This document shows, piece after piece, positions 52,677-61,343 of a DNA stretch of 64,000 nt. The position numbers were made by a program, and so were the translations under genes. The notes below the pieces were generated by a model that saw only the letters and a list, made by a program, of their open reading frames with translations, was not told the DNA's origin and ran no database searches. Positions within the stretch are counted from its first letter, which is position 1. Every line of letters begins with the position of its first letter. Origin of the DNA: Flavobacteriaceae bacterium. GTDB lineage: Bacteria; Bacteroidota; Bacteroidia; Flavobacteriales; Flavobacteriaceae. The DNA is taken from positions 168,665 to 232,664 of the forward strand of contig JASBUG010000029.1 in assembly GCA_030148025.1 (NCBI GenBank), in the 5' to 3' direction.

Positions 52677-53312
52677 ATGAAAATTTTAAAAGTAATTTCA
52701 GTTTTTGCAGCTGTATGTATATTAAGTGCATTTACAGTTAGTACTACAACTACTTTAGCCAGTGATGGCTATAAGGTAGGAGATATAGCAACCGATTTTA
52801 GGTTGAAGAATATTGATGGAAAAATGGTTTCATTGGCAGATTATGATGATGCTAAGGGCTTTATAGTAATTTTTACATGTAATACTTGTCCGTATGCTGT
52901 AAAGTATGAAGATAGAATTATTGATCTTGACAAAAAGTATGCATCAAAAGGATATCCCGTAATTGCTATTATGCCAAATGATACTGATATGAAGCCAGGA
53001 GATAATTTAGAAGCGATGAAAGCACGAGCAGCTTCAAAAGGTTTTACATTTCCATATTTAATAGACAAAGATCAAAAAATATACCCACAATATGGTGCTA
53101 CAAAAACACCTCATGTTTACATTCTTCAAAAAACAGATAAAGGGAATGAGGTAAAGTATATTGGAGCAATCGATGATAATTATAAAGATGCCGCTGCCGT
53201 AAATACTAAATATGTAGAAAATGCCGTTGACGCTTTATTAGATGGTAACTCTATTACAGAGACTAAAACACGAGCCATAGGATGCTCAATAAAAACTAAG
53301 AAAAGTAATTAA
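52677..53312 (+). CDS. Exported redoxin (AhpC/TSA-like) protein
   Basis: The 211-residue protein has a signal peptide to about LSAFTVS, a thioredoxin fold with CNTCPYAVKY (Cys pair CxxC), KTPHVYIL cis-Pro and a C-terminal GCSIK Cys. It belongs to peroxiredoxin-like thiol proteins of Bacteroidetes, with probable periplasmic disulfide or peroxide function. It is paired with the TlpA gene, and a promoter for the rhodanese genes follows. Confidence 0.85.
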   Translation: MKILKVISVFAAVCILSAFTVSTTTTLASDGYKVGDIATDFRLKNIDGKMVSLADYDDAKGFIVIFTCNTCPYAVKYEDRIIDLDKKYASKGYPVIAIMPNDTDMKPGDNLEAMKARAASKGFTFPYLIDKDQKIYPQYGATKTPHVYILQKTDKGNEVKYIGAIDDNYKDAAAVNTKYVENAVDALLDGNSITETKTRAIGCSIKTKKSN

Positions 53313-53344
53313 AGTGTAACACATTACTTTTTTTATCGTCTATA

Positions 53345-53373
53345 TTGTATATCCTAAAGAAATGTTAATTTTG
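53345..53373 (+). promoter_or_regulatory. Promoter of the rhodanese pair
   Basis: TTG (53345-53347), an 18-bp spacer and TAATTTTG (53366-53373) match the flavobacterial consensus; the start codon follows 15 bp later. Confidence 0.75.
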
Positions 53374-53387
53374 CGCGAAAAATAGTT

Positions 53388-53702
53388 ATGGCAAATTTAG
53401 CACAAGAAGAATGGAAATCGCAACTTGAAAATGATAACAATGCTGTTATTTTAGATGTGCGTACAGATATTGAAGTGGCAGAAGGAATTATTCCCAACGC
53501 AATTCAAATAGACATTTATAAAGGTCAAGGCTTTATTCAGGAAATACAAGAGCTTGATAAGACGAAAAGTTATTATGTTTATTGCAGATCTGGAAACAGA
53601 AGTGGACAAGCTTGCGCAATAATGAATCAATTAGGATTTGACAATGCATATAATCTCGTTGGAGGCATTCTTGAATGGAATGGAGCGCTTACCAACGCTT
53701 AA
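53388..53702 (+). CDS. Cytoplasmic rhodanese-like protein
   Basis: The 104-residue single-domain rhodanese has the active-site loop CRSGNR in YYVYCRSGNRSGQA, so it probably carries a persulfide on that Cys. VILDVRTDIEVAEG is the conserved first motif. There is no signal peptide, unlike the paralogue that follows 9 bp later. Likely sulfur transfer or sulfide handling. Confidence 0.9.
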   Translation: MANLAQEEWKSQLENDNNAVILDVRTDIEVAEGIIPNAIQIDIYKGQGFIQEIQELDKTKSYYVYCRSGNRSGQACAIMNQLGFDNAYNLVGGILEWNGALTNA

Positions 53703-53711
53703 ACATAAGTT

Positions 53712-54113
53712 ATGAAACGTGTCCTGTTTTTTTTAGTGTTAGTTTTAAACGGTGTTATTTTTAGTTGTAAAGATGCTCAAGAGACTACAGATATTCAAGT
53801 GGTTACTCCTGAAGAAATGCAGCAAATTTCTGAAACCGAAGGTGTACAGTTAGTAGATGTTAGAACACCAGAAGAATATGATGAAGGCTACATCGAAGGA
53901 TTTCAAAATATAGACTATTATTCAGATACTTTTATTGAAGACATTGAAAAACTAGATAAAACAAAGCCTGTTATTGTGTATTGCAGATCGGGAAGACGAA
54001 GTTCTGATTGTGCCAAACAATTAAAAGATAAAGGCTTTGTTAAGATCTACGATCTTGATGGAGGCATTGAAAAATGGAAGTTCAAAGGTTTTGAAGTAAA
54101 AACAAAGAGCTAG
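53712..54113 (+). CDS. Rhodanese-like lipoprotein
   Basis: The 133-residue protein has lipobox VIFSC, a linker, and a rhodanese domain with QLVDVRTPEEYDEGY and the active loop CRSGRR. It is an exported partner of the preceding cytoplasmic paralogue. A terminator follows, ending the unit. Confidence 0.9.
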   Translation: MKRVLFFLVLVLNGVIFSCKDAQETTDIQVVTPEEMQQISETEGVQLVDVRTPEEYDEGYIEGFQNIDYYSDTFIEDIEKLDKTKPVIVYCRSGRRSSDCAKQLKDKGFVKIYDLDGGIEKWKFKGFEVKTKS

Positions 54114-54138
54114 CCTTAATAAAAGTATATTTAATTTT

Positions 54139-54172
54139 AAAAGCGTTTTCCATTTTTGGAAAACGCTTTTTT
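54139..54172 (+). terminator. Terminator of the rhodanese unit
   Basis: AAAAGCGTTTTCC / GGAAAACGCTTTT is a perfect 13-bp stem with a 6-nt loop, ending in a T run. Confidence 0.92.
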
Positions 54173-54215
54173 ATTGCCTGCGATTACTCTATGTGATTGA
54201 TCATGAATAATTTAG

Positions 54216-54335
54216 TATATTTGCTGTACTTCAAATTCTGACCTTCATCTTAAATGAAAACAACTTTCATTTATTATACGTGAAGCTCCAATGTTTTTTT
54301 ATTTAAACTAAGTTCATGCCTTGTTGGGATGAACT
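54216..54335 (+). promoter_or_regulatory. Possible promoter and structured long leader
   Basis: TATATTTG at 54216-54223 matches the -7 box, with TTG 16 bp upstream. The start codon is 137 bp further on. The leader holds the hairpin AGTTCAT / ATGAACT (54311-54335) and a possible 9-codon ORF at 54254-54283. Long leaders are unusual in this window, but the regulation is only suspected. Confidence 0.4.
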
Positions 54336-54359
54336 ATCAACCAATCAAATTTTTTAATT

Positions 54360-55130
54360 ATGATTAAAAAAACTGTTTCATTAATGATAATGGTTTGCAT
54401 TGCATTTGGTGCTGTGTTTACCATAAATGCCCAAGAAGACAAATCGTATGCCATGTGGGAGGCTATTGTTATCACACCAGATTACACTAAATTAAAGGTG
54501 CTAGGTGAAAATATGCGAAAGCATAATCAGAAATATCATAAAGAAGGACCTTATAAGTCTACGGTATTTAATATTAATACTGGACCTAATGCAGGGAAGA
54601 TTGTTTGGCAAATGGGACCAATGATGTTTGCACATAACGATTCAAGACCAGCAGAAGGAGGCCATGATGATGACTGGAGAGATAATGTAATGCCATACAT
54701 TAAAAAGTTTAATACTATTGAGTATTGGAGGGCTGATGAAAAGCTAAATAATACTGATATGTTAGATGGTGATATTTCTAAATACCCAATTCTCTATATC
54801 AGGTATCATGAGGTGGCAAGAGGCCACGGTTATAGCGTTAATGGCTTGCTAGAGCAAATTAGTAAAACTGTTAAAGCAATGGAAGGTGTAAATCCTTGGG
54901 GTGTTTACGATAACCAGTTTAGACAAGGGTTTGACATAGGCCGCCATTTGGCAACCGTTAGTTTTTTAAAAAACTGGGCTAAGTTAGATGAAGACAACAA
55001 ATTCAAAGAAACATTTTTAAAAGTGCATGGTGAGAATTCATGGGATGCATTCATTGATGGCATGAATGATTCTTTTAAAAATAGTTGGGACGAAATATGG
55101 GTTTACAATAAAAATTTAAGTGGAGATTAA
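54360..55130 (+). CDS. Exported protein of unknown function
   Basis: The 256-residue protein has a signal peptide to about TINAQ. The mature region has Trp- and His-rich motifs, including YAMWEAIVITPDYTKLK and WQMGPMMFAHNDSRP, then GGHDDDWRDNVMPYIKKF. The strand-helix pattern suggests two ferredoxin-like (dimeric alpha-beta barrel) halves, but I do not recognise a family. It is a single gene with a long leader and its own terminator. Confidence 0.7.
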   Translation: MIKKTVSLMIMVCIAFGAVFTINAQEDKSYAMWEAIVITPDYTKLKVLGENMRKHNQKYHKEGPYKSTVFNINTGPNAGKIVWQMGPMMFAHNDSRPAEGGHDDDWRDNVMPYIKKFNTIEYWRADEKLNNTDMLDGDISKYPILYIRYHEVARGHGYSVNGLLEQISKTVKAMEGVNPWGVYDNQFRQGFDIGRHLATVSFLKNWAKLDEDNKFKETFLKVHGENSWDAFIDGMNDSFKNSWDEIWVYNKNLSGD

Positions 55131-55140
55131 ACTCATAAAA

Positions 55141-55172
55141 AGAAAAGCACAACCTTTAAGTTGTGCTTTTCT
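55141..55172. terminator. Bidirectional terminator
   Basis: A 13-bp stem AGAAAAGCACAAC / GTTGTGCTTTTCT encloses CTTTAA. The minus strand continues TTTTATGAG. It overlaps the stop codon of the kinase-like gene, serving both convergent genes. Confidence 0.88.
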
Positions 55173-56220
55173 AGTTTAAATGTTCGTTAATGATCTTTTT
55201 AATTTCTGGTTGTTTTTCTAATGCGAGTTTTGCGAATTGAAATAAACTTCTACAGCGATCCAGATTTTGTTCAGGGTAACTCACTTTATAGTGAATATTT
55301 CCATTTAAAAAATCGGTTAAAGCTCTTAAACCATGCATAAATGGCATAAGGACACAGCTAATAGGTAAATATTCAATATCGTTAGTAGATAAAAACGAAC
55401 CATTGCTATGTATGCCTTTTAGAAAAGTTTCAAAAAGTTCCAGATTACACCCAATTTTAGATACCTCTTTTTCATCTTCGTTTGCTTCGCTTACAATAGT
55501 TCTAACAGCATCACCAAAATCGTAATGAAAATAACCTTCCATAATGGTGTCAAGGTCTATTAAGCATAAGCCATTATCATTACTATCGAACAACAAATTA
55601 TTAAGTTTTGTATCATTATGACAAACCCTTTTTGTTAAAGCTGCTTTATAGAATGAATTGAAATCATGTAGATGTTTAGTAGCAAAGTCTATTTCAGTTT
55701 TGGCAATCTCTTTTAATTGTGTTTCAGTATTAGTAAGAGCTTCTTTAAACTCTTCAATTCTAAAAGGTAAGTAGTTTAGGTTTTTTACCGTTTCAGTATA
55801 ATTAGTAGTGCTTTCGTTTTTTAAAAGCTGGTGGAAACGCCCAATAATACGGCCAGCTTCAAAGGCTATTTTAGGATTTGAAGTGATGTTGTAAGCAGTA
55901 CTTCCTTCAATAAATGTTAAGATACGCCAAACACTGTCTTTATGAATAATATAAGGTTTGTCTGTTTTAGTTGGTATTAATTCAACCGATTGGTAATCAT
56001 GAGCTCTTAACTTTTTAAGCGCTCTTTCTACATTACTATGAAGTCCCTCTACATTTTTAAACACTTTAGCATTAATACGTTGTAATATGTACTTGGGCGA
56101 ATCATTAATATGTACTAAAAAGGTATCATTAATATAGCCTTGAGAAATTTCAGAAAATGACAAATTGGTATCATCTATGTCAAATTCTGAAATTACATCA
56201 TTAAGTAAAGAAGTATTCAT
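55171..56220 (-). CDS. Phosphotransferase-fold kinase (N-acetylhexosamine kinase-like)
   Basis: The 349-residue cytoplasmic protein has the APH/choline-kinase catalytic loop CHNDTKLNNLLF (Asp base, Asn metal ligand) and the DxD-type LIDLDTI. The N-terminal lobe has ILQRINAKVF. It resembles N-acetylhexosamine 1-kinases, which make sugar 1-phosphates. The nucleotidyltransferase gene upstream (6 bp) could use that product to make a nucleotide sugar, a plausible salvage pathway. Confidence 0.82.
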   Translation of the reverse strand: MNTSLLNDVISEFDIDDTNLSFSEISQGYINDTFLVHINDSPKYILQRINAKVFKNVEGLHSNVERALKKLRAHDYQSVELIPTKTDKPYIIHKDSVWRILTFIEGSTAYNITSNPKIAFEAGRIIGRFHQLLKNESTTNYTETVKNLNYLPFRIEEFKEALTNTETQLKEIAKTEIDFATKHLHDFNSFYKAALTKRVCHNDTKLNNLLFDSNDNGLCLIDLDTIMEGYFHYDFGDAVRTIVSEANEDEKEVSKIGCNLELFETFLKGIHSNGSFLSTNDIEYLPISCVLMPFMHGLRALTDFLNGNIHYKVSYPEQNLDRCRSLFQFAKLALEKQPEIKKIINEHLN

Positions 56221-56226
56221 TTTAGT

Positions 56227-57114
56227 TTACTTCCAAAGAGGGGATGGGTATTTACCATCCTTTGTTAATCGTTGAAGTGTATTAACAGCTTCATTTTTAT
56301 CTTCATAATAAGTTACTCCAAACCATTCACTATTTGTAGCAATAACATTAATATCTATTAAACCATTAGCCATCATTTCTTGAGCTACGAAAGGTAAATA
56401 GATCTCGCTTTTTTCTAGATTTTCAGGAATCTGCAAGAAATTTTTAAAATAGGTTTCTATATATTCAAAAATTGAAGCATTACAAATCCAAAAATTCATT
56501 GAAACAATGGTATCTGGGTCTAACGTTCTACCAGAATCTTCATCTACAATTTCACCATCTACAGCTTCAATTTTAGTATGTTCTTCTATTGATACTAAGT
56601 GGTCACCTTCTACACTACATACTCCTCTTGATACTGAACCATGTTCAGACAAAGTATCCTTTAAATGGTAACCAACTAATGCATAGGTATTATTCGATTC
56701 TTTGTTTTTAACAAATTCTGCTGCAGAGTTAAAAGCTTCAGCACCATAAAAATCATCGGCATTAATAATTACGAAATCATCATTAATTACATTACGGGCA
56801 GACCAAACAGCATGCGCTGTTCCCCATGGTTTTGCTCTTTCTGATGTGTTAATAGAAACGCCTTCGGGTAGATCGTTTATATCCTGTACTACCACATCAA
56901 CTTTTATATTATTTGGAACTCTAGGAGCTAAATGCTCTTCAAGATATGTTTTGTTTTCGGCTTTAGTAATTAAAACTATATGATCGAAACCTGCTTTAAT
57001 AGCATCAAAAATGCTAAACTCTAATAAAAACTCTTTTGCTGGTCCTAGATCATCAAATTGTTTTAGTTTTCCGTAACGACTACCACTACCAGCAGCCATA
57101 AGTAATAAAGTCAT
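56227..57114 (-). CDS. Sugar-1-phosphate nucleotidyltransferase-like protein
   Basis: I start at the ATG complementary to 57112-57114 (MTLLLMAAGSGSRYGKLKQF), giving 295 residues; a longer frame adds 19 hydrophobic residues that do not fit the family. The pyrophosphorylase motif AAGSGSRYG is at the N-terminus, and VIINADDFYG carries the metal-binding Asp. It likely makes an NDP-sugar from the product of the kinase that follows. Confidence 0.85.
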   Translation of the reverse strand: MTLLLMAAGSGSRYGKLKQFDDLGPAKEFLLEFSIFDAIKAGFDHIVLITKAENKTYLEEHLAPRVPNNIKVDVVVQDINDLPEGVSINTSERAKPWGTAHAVWSARNVINDDFVIINADDFYGAEAFNSAAEFVKNKESNNTYALVGYHLKDTLSEHGSVSRGVCSVEGDHLVSIEEHTKIEAVDGEIVDEDSGRTLDPDTIVSMNFWICNASIFEYIETYFKNFLQIPENLEKSEIYLPFVAQEMMANGLIDINVIATNSEWFGVTYYEDKNEAVNTLQRLTKDGKYPSPLWK

Positions 57115-57173
57115 AAAATAAAATTTTGGTAAAAATAAAAGATTGATAATTAAAGTAAAATAATTAATCATTA

Positions 57174-57208
57174 AAAAATAAAGCTGCTGTTTATTAAAAC
57201 AGCAGCTT
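57174..57208 (-). terminator. Terminator of the second T9SS gene
   Basis: AAGCTGCTGTTT / AAACAGCAGCTT with a TAAT loop is followed on the minus strand by TATTTTTTAATG. It lies 25 bp past the T9SS gene's stop. Confidence 0.9.
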
Positions 57209-57233
57209 ATTTAAAAGTAAAGTTATGTATATG

Positions 57234-58136
57234 TTACTCTTTTATAATTTTTTTATAAGTCGTTCCTAACTCATTTTCTAGCTCAACTATGTATATTCCA
57301 GAGTTTAATGAAGAAACATCTATTTGAGAATTTACCATGTCTTTTCTGATATTACTTAATACTTTTTTACCAGATATAGAGTATATGTTTATAGTAGATG
57401 AAATGTTTGATGCATTAATAATTTCAAGTGTATTCGCTACAGGGTTAGGGTATACTTTAAACTCATTTAAACTTTGCTTTTTTCTTGAAAGAGTTTCATT
57501 AACTGCATTATACCAAATACTAATACTTTGACCATTGCCTCCGTAACTACTCGGGGTGCCATCAATAGAAGGGTAAACTGTTCCAGAACTAGGGTTAAAA
57601 ACATAATCACTACCTGGAGAATTATAATAGTAAACCCTAAACTCTATTGTTCCAGAAGCAATAGCACCATGAGAAGATAAGTCTATTGAGGTTAAGGTGT
57701 AATTAGAACCATCAATACTAAATTCTCCTAAAGAAGAGGAGAAGTTATCTACATTCCATCTTAGCTGTAATTTACTACTTCCAAATTTGGCTCCAGCATT
57801 CATCACGAATCTATCAAAAGTTATACTGGTGATTGATTGAGTTTGAATTGTATACGAAATAAAAGGTGCCGTATCTTTATCTAAAGTACTTGATGTATTT
57901 GTATTTATCCAAACAGTTCTACTATCATTGTCAATGCCTAAACCTTGAGGGACTAGGACACCACTACTAATATCACTTGATAGAGCAGCAGCATTCATTG
58001 GGAATGATTGCGATGAGGAGTTATATCCATTCCAATAGGCTCCTCGAGTGGTTTGGGAATAAGTTAATTGGGTATAAAATACCAGTAATACCGCAAAGTA
58101 TAAAACTTTACGTTTTTGTTTTGTTAGGGGTTTCAT
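57234..58136 (-). CDS. T9SS type A sorting-domain protein, unknown cargo
   Basis: The 300-residue protein has a signal peptide to about FYTQLTYSQ. The cargo (30-220) is rich in Ser, Asn and Gly and looks beta-sandwich-like. The C-terminal 75 residues are a type A sorting domain: KVYPNPVANTLEIINA, INIYSISGKKV and GIYIVELEN. Type IX secretion is expected. Its cargo does not resemble the T9SS protein at 5.2 kb. Its role is unknown. Confidence 0.85.
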   Translation of the reverse strand: MKPLTKQKRKVLYFAVLLVFYTQLTYSQTTRGAYWNGYNSSSQSFPMNAAALSSDISSGVLVPQGLGIDNDSRTVWINTNTSSTLDKDTAPFISYTIQTQSITSITFDRFVMNAGAKFGSSKLQLRWNVDNFSSSLGEFSIDGSNYTLTSIDLSSHGAIASGTIEFRVYYYNSPGSDYVFNPSSGTVYPSIDGTPSSYGGNGQSISIWYNAVNETLSRKKQSLNEFKVYPNPVANTLEIINASNISSTINIYSISGKKVLSNIRKDMVNSQIDVSSLNSGIYIVELENELGTTYKKIIKE

Positions 58137-58250
58137 TTTTAGAAGGATTTTAAAATTTTGCGAAAAATAATAAAAAAATTCTTATAAAAACGATTAAATG
58201 TGTAAAAATATCGATAAAAAGACACTTAAAGTAGGTTAAAGACTTCCTTT

Positions 58251-58982
58251 TTATTGAACTTGAGTGTAGGTTTCTTCAAAAGGAATTCTGAATCTGGAGC
58301 CATAGATGCCTTTATCGTCTCTAATGCCGCAGCCTATAATCATATTTATTTCTGCTCTATGAGGAATACCCAAAATCTTTTTTACTCTTAAAGTATCACT
58401 TCCTTCCATAGGGCATGTATCGTAACCAATGGCTGCCATACTTATCATAAAATTCTGTGCAGCCAACCCAGCACTTTTATGAGCTACTATACGCATATCG
58501 CTTTGTCTTACTTGTCTGTAGATGGGGCGAAAGAAACCAACAATTTGAAATATTACATATTTAAGTATACCTAGAATACCTAGGAAATCTGAATAGACAA
58601 AAGGAATTCCCTTTTTATAGTATTTGGAAACCATAGCTTTTCTTTTTTTATCTCTATCAGATAAGTTATCTTTTCCATAAGCTTTGTCAATATATTCTAA
58701 GTTAGCTTTAGCACGTTTACGCCAAAGATCTTTTCTGGCAACAACCACTACTAATTGTTGTGCCGTTTTAGCAGCGTTTTGATCAAAACAAGCTTTAGCT
58801 AAATCTTGTATGGTGTTTTTATTAGTAACATGATAAAATTCCCAGAGCTGTAAATTACTGCTTGTTGGAGCCAATGAAGCATTATATAAACATTGTTTGA
58901 CTTTTTCGGTGTTAATAGGTTCGTCTTTGTATATTCTGCAAGAGCGTCTATAAGCAATGGCTTCAGTTACGGTTTTTTCCAT
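58251..58982 (-). CDS. Nitroreductase-family flavoprotein
   Basis: The 243-residue protein starts AIAYRRSCRIYKDEPI, the FMN-binding N-terminal motif, then APTSSNLQLWEFYHV. HKSAGLAAQNFMISMAAIGYDTCPMEG is split across the second conserved region. These enzymes reduce nitro groups, quinones or other acceptors with NAD(P)H. It is divergent from the AraC gene that follows, which could regulate it. Confidence 0.9.
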   Translation of the reverse strand: MEKTVTEAIAYRRSCRIYKDEPINTEKVKQCLYNASLAPTSSNLQLWEFYHVTNKNTIQDLAKACFDQNAAKTAQQLVVVVARKDLWRKRAKANLEYIDKAYGKDNLSDRDKKRKAMVSKYYKKGIPFVYSDFLGILGILKYVIFQIVGFFRPIYRQVRQSDMRIVAHKSAGLAAQNFMISMAAIGYDTCPMEGSDTLRVKKILGIPHRAEINMIIGCGIRDDKGIYGSRFRIPFEETYTQVQ

Positions 58983-59076
58983 GAATAATTAGTTTTGTTA
59001 AAAGTAAAATAATTTTGTTGTATTGTTTAGCTGTATTGTTCCAATGTTTAAATGTTGTAGATTTGTTAGACTTTAT

Positions 59077-59931
59077 ATGACTAGAGATATTATAAATATT
59101 AATGATTTCATTATTTTGGTTGAAGAGGCCAAAACAGAAACACTAACAGTAGATTCTTGTTTTTTTGACGAACCTATTATAGCAGTTGCTTTTTATGGAT
59201 CTGGAAATGTAGACCTATCGGTTAAGTATGGTAATAAGGAAAAAGAATTTAATTACACTAAAGGGCTTGCGTTATCATTTTATGCCGATGAAAATGTAGA
59301 GTTTGTACATACAGTATCCCCTTCAAAACCATTAGAGTGTTTAGTTATAGCAACCTCTATTAGCGCTATAGAAAAACTTCCTAATCAAGAAGGAGAATTG
59401 TTTGCAGAAATGCTTAATGAGTTGGTAAACCCTTCAGATCATTACGTAGAGGGACCAGCATTTTTTATGACACCAGAAATGCAGCATATTGTGGATTCAA
59501 TATTCAATATCCAATATGAGGGAAAAACAAAAATGATGTTTTTTAGAAGTCAGATCACGGCATTATTGTCCCACTTTTTTGGTCAGTTGGCTTCTATAAA
59601 AACTGAAACCATAAAAAGTTCAGAAAGAGAAAAACTAATTATGGCAAAAACGATTCTTTCTGAAAATTTAGATAACCCTCCTTCCTTAACAGAGCTTTCA
59701 AAAGCAATTGGATTAAATACTTTCAGATTAAAAAAAGATTTTAAAGCGCTATTTGGAGTGCCAGTTTTTAAATATCTACAGAACGAACGGCTTACTTTAG
59801 CGCACAAGCTTATAAGAAGCCAAGAAGCCACAGTTCAGGAGGCTGCATGGCATGTTGGTTATGATAGTTTGAGTTCATTCTCTAATGCTTTTGCAAAAAA
59901 ATTTGGCTACAGACCCAGTCAGATTAAATAA
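59077..59931 (+). CDS. AraC-family transcriptional regulator
   Basis: I start at MTRDIININDF (59077), giving 284 residues; an ATG 18 codons upstream adds a Cys-rich stretch without family support. The C-terminal double helix-turn-helix reads PPSLTELSKAIGLNTFRLKK, then ATVQEAAWHVGYDSLSSFSN and FGYRPSQIK. The N-terminal half probably binds a ligand. It leads a plus-strand group, and an 18-nt sequence just after its stop recurs at 63.8 kb. Confidence 0.88.
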   Translation: MTRDIININDFIILVEEAKTETLTVDSCFFDEPIIAVAFYGSGNVDLSVKYGNKEKEFNYTKGLALSFYADENVEFVHTVSPSKPLECLVIATSISAIEKLPNQEGELFAEMLNELVNPSDHYVEGPAFFMTPEMQHIVDSIFNIQYEGKTKMMFFRSQITALLSHFFGQLASIKTETIKSSEREKLIMAKTILSENLDNPPSLTELSKAIGLNTFRLKKDFKALFGVPVFKYLQNERLTLAHKLIRSQEATVQEAAWHVGYDSLSSFSNAFAKKFGYRPSQIK

Positions 59932-59935
59932 GCTA

Positions 59936-59953
59936 CTTTTCGAACAAATCTTA
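59936..59953 (+). promoter_or_regulatory. Shared 18-nt upstream element, copy A
   Basis: CTTTTCGAACAAATCTTA is identical to 63764-63781. In both copies ACAAA follows 11 nt later. The next start (60020) is 66 bp downstream. A candidate AraC-type site; no protein has been shown to bind. Confidence 0.6.
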
Positions 59954-60019
59954 ATTCTTTTACGACAAACCATACTTTTATTTAGACGGTAGTTTTGACA
60001 TGTTATAAAATTTAATAGC

Positions 60020-60421
60020 ATGAAAATTAAACGCGCAATTTTAATAAGCATATTAGTATGGGTTATAGCTGTATTTCTGTATTCAATATCTTATTATATA
60101 CCAGTTCTAAAAGATGCAGATTTACAGGCAAATGTCGTGCTGTTTGTAGCTGTGGTACCCCTGGTATGGTTAGGATGCTCCTATTATTACAAAAAGGATA
60201 AAAACACTCAAGGCTATAAGATTGGGTTAATAATGTTGTCAATTAGTATTATTCTAGATGCTTTAATAACGGTTCCTGTTTTTATTATACCTAATGGCGG
60301 AAATTATTATGATTTTTTTATCTCTATAAGTTTTTGGGCAATTGCTTTTGAGTTTTTAGTTATAGCCATATTGTATTGGTATGCTTGTGTTTATTCACCA
60401 AAAAAAATATTACAAGAATAA
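60020..60421 (+). CDS. Integral membrane protein resembling DUF5367
   Basis: The 133-residue protein has four transmembrane segments (about 7-25, 38-52, 68-88 and 103-122) with short loops, and a basic N-terminus. The overall pattern resembles DUF5367 proteins of Bacteroidetes; the function is unknown. It is preceded by copy A of the shared 18-nt element. Confidence 0.65.
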   Translation: MKIKRAILISILVWVIAVFLYSISYYIPVLKDADLQANVVLFVAVVPLVWLGCSYYYKKDKNTQGYKIGLIMLSISIILDALITVPVFIIPNGGNYYDFFISISFWAIAFEFLVIAILYWYACVYSPKKILQE

Positions 60422-60494
60422 TAGAGGCACGATGATGTTAACTACTTAGAATATCGCAACTATCAATAAAGAAGAATTTAAAAAATACATAAAC

Positions 60495-61322
60495 ATGAAA
60501 AAATCAAAAATATTAGTACTTGGCGGTAAAGGCAAAACCGGAAGCCGAGTAGTTGAAAGATTAACTAAACTTGGTTATGAACCTAGAATAGGTTCAAGAA
60601 GTGAAAACCCATCATTCGATTGGAATACTCCCGAAACTTGGGAGGCTGTTGTAGATGGAATGGATCTAATTTACATTACATTTCAACCAGACCTTGCAGT
60701 TCCTGGAGCACTGGAAGCTATTGAAACATTCACTAAACTAGCAAAACGAAAAAACGTAAAAAAATTAGTGCTTTTATCTGGAAAGGGTGAAAGAGAAGCA
60801 GAGTTATGTGAGCAGGTTGTCATTCATTCTGGAATAGACTATATAATTGTTCGTGCAAGCTGGTTTAATCAAAATTTTAGTGAAAGCTTTTTTCTAGATC
60901 CGATTTTGGAAGGAACCTTAGCATTACCAAAAAATGAAGCTTTGGTACCTTATGTTGATGCTAATGATATTGCAGATGTTGTGGTTAAAGCATTGTTAGA
61001 TAATATACATAATGGTGAAATTTATGAACTAACAGGACCAAGGGTATTAACATTCAAGCAAGTAGCACAAGAAATTTCCAAAGCAACTCAACGAGATATT
61101 AAGTTTGATTCTATTACACTAGACCAATACACAGCTGTAATGAAAGAACAACAAGTGCCAGATGATTTTATTTGGTTGATCAACTATTTGTTTACTGAAG
61201 TACTAATAGAACAAAATTCTGTAGTTACTAACGACATTGAAAAAGTACTTGGTAGACCACCTATAGATTTTAGTGAATATGCTAAAGAAATGGCTGCAAC
61301 TGGTATTTGGAATTCAAAGTAA
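60495..61322 (+). CDS. NmrA-like NAD(P)-binding protein
   Basis: The 275-residue cytoplasmic protein starts KILVLGGKGKTGSRVVERL, a Rossmann GxxGxxG motif, and has YIIVRASWFNQNFSESF, typical of atypical SDR NmrA/quinone-reductase-2-like proteins. There is no catalytic YxxxK at the classical place. These act as redox sensors or NAD(P)H-dependent reductases. It lies between the membrane protein and the metal-binding peptidase genes. Confidence 0.85.
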   Translation: MKKSKILVLGGKGKTGSRVVERLTKLGYEPRIGSRSENPSFDWNTPETWEAVVDGMDLIYITFQPDLAVPGALEAIETFTKLAKRKNVKKLVLLSGKGEREAELCEQVVIHSGIDYIIVRASWFNQNFSESFFLDPILEGTLALPKNEALVPYVDANDIADVVVKALLDNIHNGEIYELTGPRVLTFKQVAQEISKATQRDIKFDSITLDQYTAVMKEQQVPDDFIWLINYLFTEVLIEQNSVVTNDIEKVLGRPPIDFSEYAKEMAATGIWNSK

Positions 61323-61343
61323 TACACTTATTGTAATAATTTA

